5,458 nucleotides of DNA. It comes from an uncultured Planctomycetota bacterium (lineage in GTDB: Bacteria > Planctomycetota > SZUA-567 > JAFGNG01). This document shows, piece after piece, positions 1 through 5,458 of the stretch. The stretch spans positions 1 to 5,458 of the forward strand of contig CAMZKK010000089.1 of the NCBI GenBank assembly GCA_947311175.1, written 5' to 3'. The translations under genes were made by a program, and so were the position numbers. Position 1 is the stretch's first letter, and each line of letters opens with the position of its first letter. Below the pieces are notes generated by a model. It did no database searches. It was not told the DNA's origin and saw only the letters and a list, made by a program, of their open reading frames with translations.

Positions 1-35
1 CCCTAATTCTTGAAAGCTACAGCCAAGAATTAGGG
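1..35. repeat. Perfect 12-bp inverted repeat with 11-base loop at the window edge
   Basis: CCCTAATTCTTG at 1-12 is the exact reverse complement of CAAGAATTAGGG at 24-35, with the loop at 13-23. It ends directly at the ATG at 36 and lies in the open hemA frame, where it would encode LILESYSQELG. It could be a real hairpin in the 5' coding region or a fold-back artefact of assembly at a contig end. There is no trailing T-run, so it does not look like a terminator. Confidence 0.75.
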
Positions 36-977
36 ATGAATGGTTTTGAGGATGTTAAAAAGAATCTTAACAATAATTATCAAATGCTTGAACATATTCA
101 AGGAATCTATGAGTTTGCTCTGCTTGATACCTGTAATCGAATAGAGGTTTTATTGGTTGCGAGTGGCAATGAAACAATCATAACTATTGTGAAAAAAATC
201 ATGGGATTTGATGACAGTTGTTACCTTTATCGAGGGCGTGTTGCCTTTGAGCATTCTTGCAAGGTGATTGCTGGGGTTCATTCACAAACCAGCGGAGAGT
301 ATCACATAGTTTCTCAATTCAAGAGTAGTATAAATAAGGCTACTAATCAGAAATTTTGCGGTAATATTTTACGAAGTTGGTTGGATAGTATTTTAAATAT
401 TTCAAAAAAAATACGAGATGGATTTTCTGAAATAATTAATGTTATGGAGATTGAAGAACAAAGTATCGACTATGCCGAAAACTATTTTTCGCAAATATCT
501 AACTCTACAGCAATCGTTATTGGTACAGGGAATATTGGGAGAATTATCGTCAATAAGTTAGCTAAGAAAGTAAAACATATTGTCTGGATTTATCATAAGC
601 ACAAACCAAAAAATACTGATTGTTCTAACATCGAGTTTTGTTCTTTGGCAGAGATGACGAAATATTTCAGCGTGGCTAATCTCGTGATTTCTGCGGTTTC
701 AACCAACGACTATATTATCAATGAAGAGCATCAACGGTATTTTTCAAACACTCATTCAACATTGATTATTGATCTCGGGATGCCAAAAAATGTTTCTTCA
801 AACATTGCAAACAATAACCTTAAAATAATAACCTTAAACAAGCTAAAAGGTAGAATCACAAAAGACCTTGAATCTCTTAAAAAAATTAATTCTTGGGCAG
901 ACGAAGTTATCACAAAAAACAAGGATGTATATGACAAATTCGCAAATAATATTAAATGTCGCTACACGGGAAAGTGA
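3..977 (+). CDS. hemA: Glutamyl-tRNA reductase, 5' partial, short form lacking the dimerization domain
   Basis: This enzyme reduces glutamyl-tRNA(Glu) to glutamate-1-semialdehyde with NADPH, the first committed step of C5 tetrapyrrole synthesis in the cytoplasm. Counting from the ATG at 36, the catalytic-cysteine motif DTCNRIE lies at 31-37 (Cys33) and the conserved histidine is probably His73 in FEHSCKV. GEYHI at 87-91 matches the family GEPQI, and the Rossmann motif GTGNIG is at 163-168. DLGMPKNV matches the family D-x-x-x-P-R-x-V motif. The frame stays open to the left edge. The catalytic Cys is usually near residue 50, and the ATG at 36 has a GGG touching it with no ribosome-binding spacing, so the true start probably lies upstream of the window. 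The protein ends soon after the helix following the NADPH domain, leaving out roughly 85-100 residues that form the dimerization domain in E. coli-type enzymes. It overlaps the next gene by 47 bases. The identity is secure; the start is not. Confidence 0.9.
   Translation, partial: LILESYSQELGMNGFEDVKKNLNNNYQMLEHIQGIYEFALLDTCNRIEVLLVASGNETIITIVKKIMGFDDSCYLYRGRVAFEHSCKVIAGVHSQTSGEYHIVSQFKSSINKATNQKFCGNILRSWLDSILNISKKIRDGFSEIINVMEIEEQSIDYAENYFSQISNSTAIVIGTGNIGRIIVNKLAKKVKHIVWIYHKHKPKNTDCSNIEFCSLAEMTKYFSVANLVISAVSTNDYIINEEHQRYFSNTHSTLIIDLGMPKNVSSNIANNNLKIITLNKLKGRITKDLESLKKINSWADEVITKNKDVYDKFANNIKCRYTGK
921..925 (+). promoter_or_regulatory. Ribosome-binding site for hemC-cobA-hemD inside hemA
   Basis: AAGGA lies 5 bases before ATG 931 and inside the hemA coding sequence. 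It decides the start at 931 over the in-frame ATG at 925, which is fused to the AAGG with no spacer. Its position within the last codons of hemA suggests translational coupling of the two genes, which is inference. Confidence 0.7.
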
Positions 978-3066
978 GCTTTCTGTAACTCAGACAGAAC
1001 AACTTCTTGTGTATCTTAAAGGGATTATTCCGGCAATAGATTATAATGTCAAAAAATTTACAACCACGGGTGACAGGAACCAAAAAAAAGACCTTCGCGA
1101 TAGTGAAGATAATTTCTTTACCAAAGATATTGATGATGCGGTCATTGCTGGGGTTGTTGATTTTGGGATTCATAGTGCCAAGGACTGCCCCTACCCAGCT
1201 CCTTCTGGACTTGACTGGTTTTGGGCTCCAATCTTTGAGGATCAAAGAGATGTTATTGTTGCTCGAAAAAATACTCACCTTGCCGACCTTCCTGAAAATC
1301 CAGTTATCGGAGTGAGTAGCGATAGACGTGAAAAATTCTCCGTTAAAAGGTTTCCAAATGGGAGAATTAAGTCAATTAGAGGTGATATAAAAAGTAGAAT
1401 TTCTCAGCTTGATGGCGGGGCTTACGATGTAATAATAATTGCCCTTGCTGCCATCAAAAGGCTTGGTATTGAAGACAGAATTACTGAGATTATTCCATTA
1501 AACGAGCTTATGCCGCCTGATGCACAAGGTAAACTTTGTATTTCATTTAGAAAAAATGATAAGCATTTTATTGAGTTAAGAAAATTATTTAATCCACCGG
1601 TAATCTTTGCCAGTGCTGGAATTGGCTCGATTGGAAATCTAACCATCGCTGTCAAAGATGCTCTAAAAGAATGTGAAGTATGCCTGTATGACAGCTTAAT
1701 AAATCCAAAAATTTTCGACTATATTCACTGTGATGCAACCTTGATAAATGTTGGTAAACGCAATAATTCACACCCTCATCCACAGGAATCAATTACAAAT
1801 TTAATCGCATATTATGCGAGAACAAACCAAAAAGTAGTTAGACTTAAAGGTGGTGATTCAACTATTTTTGGAAGGCTTGATGAGGAAATTAATTTGTTAG
1901 AAAATCTGCAAATCCCTTACAGGATTTTAGCAGGAATTTCTAGTTTTCAATCAATTTCTGCAAGCAATGGACTTCTGCTTACCAAACGAGGAGAGAACCA
2001 AGGATTCACTGTTTTTACAGCTGTAAATAAGGACAAGAAGATTGTTGATATTGCTAAACTTAAACCTTACGACCTTCCTTTAGTTATCTATATGGGAATA
2101 AAGGCGATTCGTAAACTTATAGCCAACCTGCTTACAAATGAAGATATTTCCAAAGCTATGCCTGTTGCGATAATTTTTGGGGCAGACAGTATCGATGAAA
2201 TCATTGTAATTGGAACTGTTGAAAATATTGTGGACAAAGTCAAAGAAGTCAAGACTTCACTTCCTGGGCTCATTGTCATAGGACAATGCGTTACCAACAT
2301 AGGACGCAATAAATACAACATCCTAAGCAATCACAAAGTTCTTTTGACAGGAAGTAAAGCAATAACAACTAAGGCGAAACGAGAGATAGTTCGCTACGGA
2401 GGAATGGCGATTGAGCTCCCGCTCATTAAACAAATTCCCTGTTTACAATTAAAAAATATTTTTAAGAAGATAGAAGATGAGTCATGGCTGATTATTACTT
2501 CGCCAAGTGCAGCACGAATATTAATTTCACAAATGAAGACCGAGAAGATAGATTTTCGCAAAATTCCTCATCTCGCAGTTTGTGGTAGCCAAACTGAAAA
2601 TGAATTTATTAAATCTGGCATTTATCCAGAAATCGTTCCTAAAGACAAATTCAGTGCAGAAGAATTAAAAAAAGAAATCCTCAATGTCATTCCTAAGAAT
2701 GTCAAAATTTTCCGTCTTCGTTCTGACCTAGCCACTACCGATTTATCTGATTTCCTGCGACAAAACAAGTATAAGGTAAACGACTGCGTTTTATATAATA
2801 CCAAGAGCGTAGTAGTCTCAGAATTGCCAAAGTTTGATTCCGTGTTTTTTGCCAGCAATTCAGCAGTAGTTACTTTCATTAATAATTTTGGGGTAGAAAA
2901 ACTTGAAGATAAATTAGTAATCGCAATTGGCAAGCCAACCCAAAGAACCCTCAACAAAGCCGGCATTAAAAATATAATAACAAGCCACAAAGCCACAAGC
3001 AAAGACTCAATATTTAACCTTGCAAGACACTTGGTGGGTGGTAAGATTAATAATAATAATAAATAA
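931..3066 (+). CDS. hemC-cobA-hemD: Fused porphobilinogen deaminase (domains 1-2 only), uroporphyrinogen-III C-methyltransferase and uroporphyrinogen-III synthase
   Basis: This is a 711-residue, apparently trifunctional protein. Residues 1-220 are HemC, which polymerises porphobilinogen to hydroxymethylbilane: TRES with Arg13, HSAKDCP with Lys84 and catalytic Asp85, SSDRR with Arg132/133, and RGDIKSR with Arg150/156, each one residue off E. coli numbering. Domain 3, with the GGC cofactor cysteine, is absent. Residues 224-454 are SUMT, which methylates uroporphyrinogen III to precorrin-2 using SAM: YDSL (Asp254), VGKR (Lys276), VVRLKGGD (Arg304), FGR (Arg315) and YMG (Met388) are kept, but GPGD reads GIGS. 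Residues about 468-711 are HemD, which closes the ring: SPSAARIL, SNSAVVTF and AIGKPTQRTLNKAGI are typical. ATG 931 was chosen because AAGGA at 921-925 is well spaced for it; the in-frame ATG at 925 directly abuts AAGG, and 868 lies far inside hemA. The gene ends in tandem TAA stops. The domain assignments are strong; activity of the HemC part is uncertain. Confidence 0.93.
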   Translation: MTNSQIILNVATRESELSVTQTEQLLVYLKGIIPAIDYNVKKFTTTGDRNQKKDLRDSEDNFFTKDIDDAVIAGVVDFGIHSAKDCPYPAPSGLDWFWAPIFEDQRDVIVARKNTHLADLPENPVIGVSSDRREKFSVKRFPNGRIKSIRGDIKSRISQLDGGAYDVIIIALAAIKRLGIEDRITEIIPLNELMPPDAQGKLCISFRKNDKHFIELRKLFNPPVIFASAGIGSIGNLTIAVKDALKECEVCLYDSLINPKIFDYIHCDATLINVGKRNNSHPHPQESITNLIAYYARTNQKVVRLKGGDSTIFGRLDEEINLLENLQIPYRILAGISSFQSISASNGLLLTKRGENQGFTVFTAVNKDKKIVDIAKLKPYDLPLVIYMGIKAIRKLIANLLTNEDISKAMPVAIIFGADSIDEIIVIGTVENIVDKVKEVKTSLPGLIVIGQCVTNIGRNKYNILSNHKVLLTGSKAITTKAKREIVRYGGMAIELPLIKQIPCLQLKNIFKKIEDESWLIITSPSAARILISQMKTEKIDFRKIPHLAVCGSQTENEFIKSGIYPEIVPKDKFSAEELKKEILNVIPKNVKIFRLRSDLATTDLSDFLRQNKYKVNDCVLYNTKSVVVSELPKFDSVFFASNSAVVTFINNFGVEKLEDKLVIAIGKPTQRTLNKAGIKNIITSHKATSKDSIFNLARHLVGGKINNNNK

Positions 3067-3069
3067 TAA
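3049..3069 (+). repeat. AAT trinucleotide tract at the hemD end
   Basis: Four AAT codons, then AAA and two in-frame TAA stops, form an almost pure AAT-like tract. It gives the protein a disordered-looking NNNNK tail beyond the HemD fold. The tract could vary in length by slippage without harming the domain. Confidence 0.6.
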
Positions 3070-3079
3070 TCCTTAAAAG

Positions 3080-4084
3080 ATGAGTAAAAAAATGAATCAT
3101 TTTCCACATACCAGAATGCGTCGATTACGACAGACTAAACATCTGCGCGATATGTTTAATATGCCATTTCCTGCACCGGAAAAATTTATATGGCCTACTT
3201 TTGTTGTTAGCGGTAGCGGAATTAAGGAAGAAATTTCTGCGATGCCTGGGCAGTATATATTTTCTCCTGATATGCTTGTTGCCGAAATGAATGCTTTAAT
3301 AAGCTCTGGTATAAGCAGTGTTCTTTTGTTTGGAATACCTAATGAAGGCAAAAAAAACAAAACCGGCTCTTCTGCTCTGCTTAAAGATGATTCGGTATAT
3401 AAGGCAATATCTCTACTTCGCACATCTTATCCCGAACTTACAATCTTTACAGATGTGTGTATGTGCGCCTATACAAATCATGGTCATTGTGGGATATTAG
3501 ATGAATCTGGACATTTGGATAATGATGCATCAATCAAACAGCTTGCAGAAATTGCCATCCATCACGCAAAAGCAGGGGCAACAGGAGTGGCTCCAAGTGC
3601 AATGGCTGATGGACAAGTGTTAGGTATAAGAAAAAAACTTGATGAACACGGTTTTATTAACACCCTCATCATGAGCTATTCAACAAAATTTGCGTCATCT
3701 TTTTACGGTCCTTTTCGTGAAGTAGAACAATCTTCTCCCGGAGGTGGCAATAGGGTAGCTTACCAGCAATCAATGGCTGATTCCAAACAAGCACTTAGGG
3801 AATCATTGCTTGATGAGGTAGAAGGTGCTGATATTCTAATGGTAAAACCAGCACTTTCTTACCTTGATATAATTGTGAAAATACGACAAAAAACAAATCT
3901 CCCGCTTGCTACCTACAACGTTAGTGGTGAATACAGTATGCTTCACGCCACTGCTGAAAAAGGCTGGGGAAATCTATATGAAATGGCAAGCGAAACCCTA
4001 CTTGCCATGAATAGAGCAGGAGCAGATATCTTAATTTCATATTGGGCAAATCAATATGGCAAATTAATAAAAGATAATCATTGA
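3080..4084 (+). CDS. hemB: Delta-aminolevulinic acid dehydratase (porphobilinogen synthase), zinc type
   Basis: HemB condenses two 5-aminolevulinate molecules into porphobilinogen, supplying the HemC domain encoded just upstream. The 334 residues are the normal family length. The start region FPHTRMRRLRQ is typical. The metal site DVCMCAYTNHGHCGIL carries Cys127, Cys129 and Cys137, the three-cysteine zinc arrangement of the E. coli enzyme. The two active-site lysines are Lys203 in MSYSTKFASSFYGPFRE and Lys256 in MVKPA, with Lys256 the Schiff-base former by analogy. LDEVEGAD keeps the acidic residue linked to allosteric magnesium in E. coli. Small deviations are GNR at 223-225 for the usual GDR, and YNVSGEY for YQVSGEY. 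The gene starts 13 bases after the preceding stop with only a weak purine stretch (AAAAGA) ahead of ATG 3080; an in-frame ATG at 3092 is a possible alternative start. It is presumably cotranscribed with its neighbours. A cytoplasmic homo-octamer is expected from the family. Confidence 0.97.
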   Translation: MSKKMNHFPHTRMRRLRQTKHLRDMFNMPFPAPEKFIWPTFVVSGSGIKEEISAMPGQYIFSPDMLVAEMNALISSGISSVLLFGIPNEGKKNKTGSSALLKDDSVYKAISLLRTSYPELTIFTDVCMCAYTNHGHCGILDESGHLDNDASIKQLAEIAIHHAKAGATGVAPSAMADGQVLGIRKKLDEHGFINTLIMSYSTKFASSFYGPFREVEQSSPGGGNRVAYQQSMADSKQALRESLLDEVEGADILMVKPALSYLDIIVKIRQKTNLPLATYNVSGEYSMLHATAEKGWGNLYEMASETLLAMNRAGADILISYWANQYGKLIKDNH

Positions 4085-4106
4085 TTTTTTCATTATTATT
4101 TCCATA

Positions 4107-4112
4107 AAAGGA
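4107..4112 (+). promoter_or_regulatory. Ribosome-binding site for hemL (TTG start)
   Basis: AAAGGA sits 8 bases before the TTG at 4121. It is the best Shine-Dalgarno match in the hemB-hemL gap and confirms use of the rare TTG initiation codon. Confidence 0.75.
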
Positions 4113-4120
4113 ATCATACC

Positions 4121-5404
4121 TTGAATTCAAAACAATTGTTTAAAAAAGCTATTTCTATTATTCCTGGTGGCGTGAACAGTCCGGTTCGGGCGTTTGGGGC
4201 GGTGGGCGGAACTCCTGTTTGTATGGAAAAAGGCAAGGGCAGTCGACTATGGTCGGTTGAGGGAAGAGAGTATCTTGACTTTTGTGGGTCGTGGGGACCA
4301 ATGATTTTAGGACATGCCCCAGAAAAAATTATTCAGGCAATAGAGAGAACTGCAAAAAAGGGTACTTCGTTTGGTACTAATACCGCCATAGAGGTTGAAT
4401 ATGCACAAACGATACTTGACTGTATTCCATCAGCGGAAAAGATAAGGGTTGTGAATTCAGGTACAGAAGCGACCATGACCGCAATTCGCTTGGCACGAGG
4501 GATTTCTAATAAAAACAAGATTGTTAAATTTGCTGGTAATTATCACGGACATTCTGATGGCTTGTTGGTTGAGGCTGGAAGCGGACTACTTACTGAAGGA
4601 AAAGTTTCTTCAGCCGGGGTAAGTACAAGCTTTGCGACCGAGACGATTGTTTGCCCTTATAATGACATCAAATCATTTTCAAAAATAATGGCGACTGAAG
4701 GTAAAAATATTGGAGGGGTTGTTGTTGAGCCTATTGCCGGCAATATGGGACTGATAAAACCTAAAGATGATTTTCTTGAAAAGCTCAGAGAACTTTGCTC
4801 AAGACACAAGGCTATTCTTATCTTTGATGAAGTAATTACTGGGTTTAGATTGGCAGCAACCACATTTGGAACAATTTGCGGAGTAACTCCAGACCTAACT
4901 TGCTTGGGCAAAATAATTGGTGGTGGACTACCGGTCGGGGCAATTGTGGGGAAGAGAGAATTTATGGAAAAACTATCCCCAACCGGCGATGTCTATCAAG
5001 CAGGGACATTGAGCGGTAACCCGCTTGTTCTTGCAGCAGGACTTGCAACCATTCAAGAGCTTGTAGGAAATCCACCATACGATAAAATAAAAAGACTTTC
5101 CTCTAGGCTTAAAGACGGAGTTACTGCGTTCTCTAAAAAACACAACCTTGAAATATCTGTATCACAGAAAGGGGGAATGTTTACCATCTTTTTCCGAAAA
5201 TCAGCACCAATAAATCTTGATGAGGCAAGAGAGTGTGATACAAATAAATTTGCGATTTACTTTAATGGAATGCTTAAAGAAGGGATTTATTTACCGCCAT
5301 CTCAGTTTGAAACTAATTTTATTTCTGCAAGTCATAACGAGGAAGATATTGATATATTTTTGGAGTCTTTATTTAGAGTTTGCCATAAAATTGTTAATTA
5401 TTAA
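4121..5404 (+). CDS. hemL: Glutamate-1-semialdehyde 2,1-aminomutase
   Basis: HemL is a PLP-dependent class-III aminotransferase-fold enzyme that moves the amino group of glutamate-1-semialdehyde (the HemA product) to give 5-aminolevulinate (the HemB substrate). The 427 residues match the family length (E. coli 426). Visible signatures are PGGVNSPVRAF near the N-terminus, NSGTEA at 112-117 (cofactor phosphate region), YHGHSDG at 141-147, FDEVITGFR with Asp236 (pyridine nitrogen contact) and LGKIIGGG with the PLP lysine Lys264. The gating-loop segment TGDVYQAGTLSGNP follows. The start is TTG at 4121, supported by an AAAGGA ribosome-binding site 8 bases upstream and by the exact fit of the N-terminus to the family; no ATG lies at that position. 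The 36-base gap after hemB shows no convincing terminator, so cotranscription is likely. The TAA stop overlaps the first unit of the downstream heptamer repeat. Confidence 0.97.
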   Translation: MNSKQLFKKAISIIPGGVNSPVRAFGAVGGTPVCMEKGKGSRLWSVEGREYLDFCGSWGPMILGHAPEKIIQAIERTAKKGTSFGTNTAIEVEYAQTILDCIPSAEKIRVVNSGTEATMTAIRLARGISNKNKIVKFAGNYHGHSDGLLVEAGSGLLTEGKVSSAGVSTSFATETIVCPYNDIKSFSKIMATEGKNIGGVVVEPIAGNMGLIKPKDDFLEKLRELCSRHKAILIFDEVITGFRLAATTFGTICGVTPDLTCLGKIIGGGLPVGAIVGKREFMEKLSPTGDVYQAGTLSGNPLVLAAGLATIQELVGNPPYDKIKRLSSRLKDGVTAFSKKHNLEISVSQKGGMFTIFFRKSAPINLDEARECDTNKFAIYFNGMLKEGIYLPPSQFETNFISASHNEEDIDIFLESLFRVCHKIVNY

Positions 5405-5458
5405 TCTCAAATCTCAAATCTCAAATCTCAAATCTCAAATCTCAAATCTCAAATCTCA
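5403..5458. repeat. Tandem heptamer repeat, 8 perfect AATCTCA units, running to the window end
   Basis: The unit AATCTCA (TGAGATT on the other strand) repeats eight times without a mismatch and is cut by the window edge, so the full array may be longer. The first two bases are the last two bases of the hemL stop codon. No dyad symmetry or CRISPR-like spacer is present. Short heptanucleotide tandem repeats are known from cyanobacteria and other genomes; the function here is unknown. Confidence 0.95.

Noticed and set aside
914..920. A_AAA_AAC slippery heptamer in phase with the hemA frame, suggesting programmed -1 frameshifting
   Set aside because: A -1 slip leads to a TGA at 932-934 after only a few codons and not into the HemC frame, which would need +1. 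No stimulatory structure is evident. A-rich codons make such a heptamer likely by chance.
868..930. Upstream ATG at 868 (and ATG at 925) as the start of the fusion protein
   Set aside because: The HemC fold begins at about IILNVATRES. The extra residues from 868 are the hemA sequence read in another frame and have no HemC counterpart, and AAGGA is spaced for 931.
2622..3107. 161-residue open frame on the - strand opposite hemD
   Set aside because: It lies antisense to well-conserved HemD sequence, its composition is that of a reverse-strand shadow, and it shows no recognisable domain.
4085..4120. Possible terminator or promoter between hemB and hemL
   Set aside because: The T-run at 4085-4090 is not preceded by a GC-rich stem; only weak AT dyads are present. 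No convincing -35/-10 pair is seen.
5403..5458. CRISPR array or terminator interpretation of the terminal repeat
   Set aside because: The units are 7 bases, directly adjacent, with no spacers and no self-complementarity.

Overview
The window is a compact, AT-rich bacterial operon, all on the + strand, for the shared early part of tetrapyrrole (heme, siroheme, cobalamin) synthesis by the C5 pathway. The gene order is hemA, a fused hemC-cobA-hemD, hemB, hemL. Together these encode the steps from glutamyl-tRNA to glutamate-1-semialdehyde (HemA), 5-aminolevulinate (HemL), porphobilinogen (HemB), hydroxymethylbilane (HemC part), uroporphyrinogen III (HemD part) and precorrin-2 (CobA/SUMT part). 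The order matches the hemACDBL clusters known from Clostridium, where cobA and hemD are also fused. The presence of a methyltransferase suggests that siroheme or a corrinoid is at least one end product. No glutamyl-tRNA synthetase, precorrin-2 dehydrogenase or hemE is visible.

Layout: bases 1-35 hold a perfect 12-bp inverted repeat at the window edge, inside what looks like the 5' part of hemA, whose start lies outside the window. hemA ends at 977 and overlaps the fusion gene (931-3066) by 47 bases. hemB (3080-4084) follows after 13 bases and hemL (4121-5404, TTG start) after 36 bases. From 5403 to the end there are eight perfect copies of the heptamer AATCTCA, which begin inside the hemL stop codon. 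No terminator or promoter is visible, and there is no gene-free stretch above 300 bases.

The main surprise is the fusion protein. Its HemC part has domains 1 and 2 with the catalytic Asp and substrate-binding Arg residues, but stops where domain 3 should begin and passes directly into the SUMT domain. Domain 3 normally carries the cysteine that holds the dipyrromethane cofactor, so this deaminase lacks its known cofactor anchor. HemA also appears to lack its C-terminal dimerization domain. HemB and HemL are full length and conventional.

The organism cannot be named from the sequence. UGA is used as a stop (hemA, hemB), so the code looks standard. The clostridial gene order, AT-rich sequence, trimmed enzymes and heptamer repeat at the window end would suit an uncultured lineage known from metagenomic contigs, possibly with a reduced genome, but that is inference.
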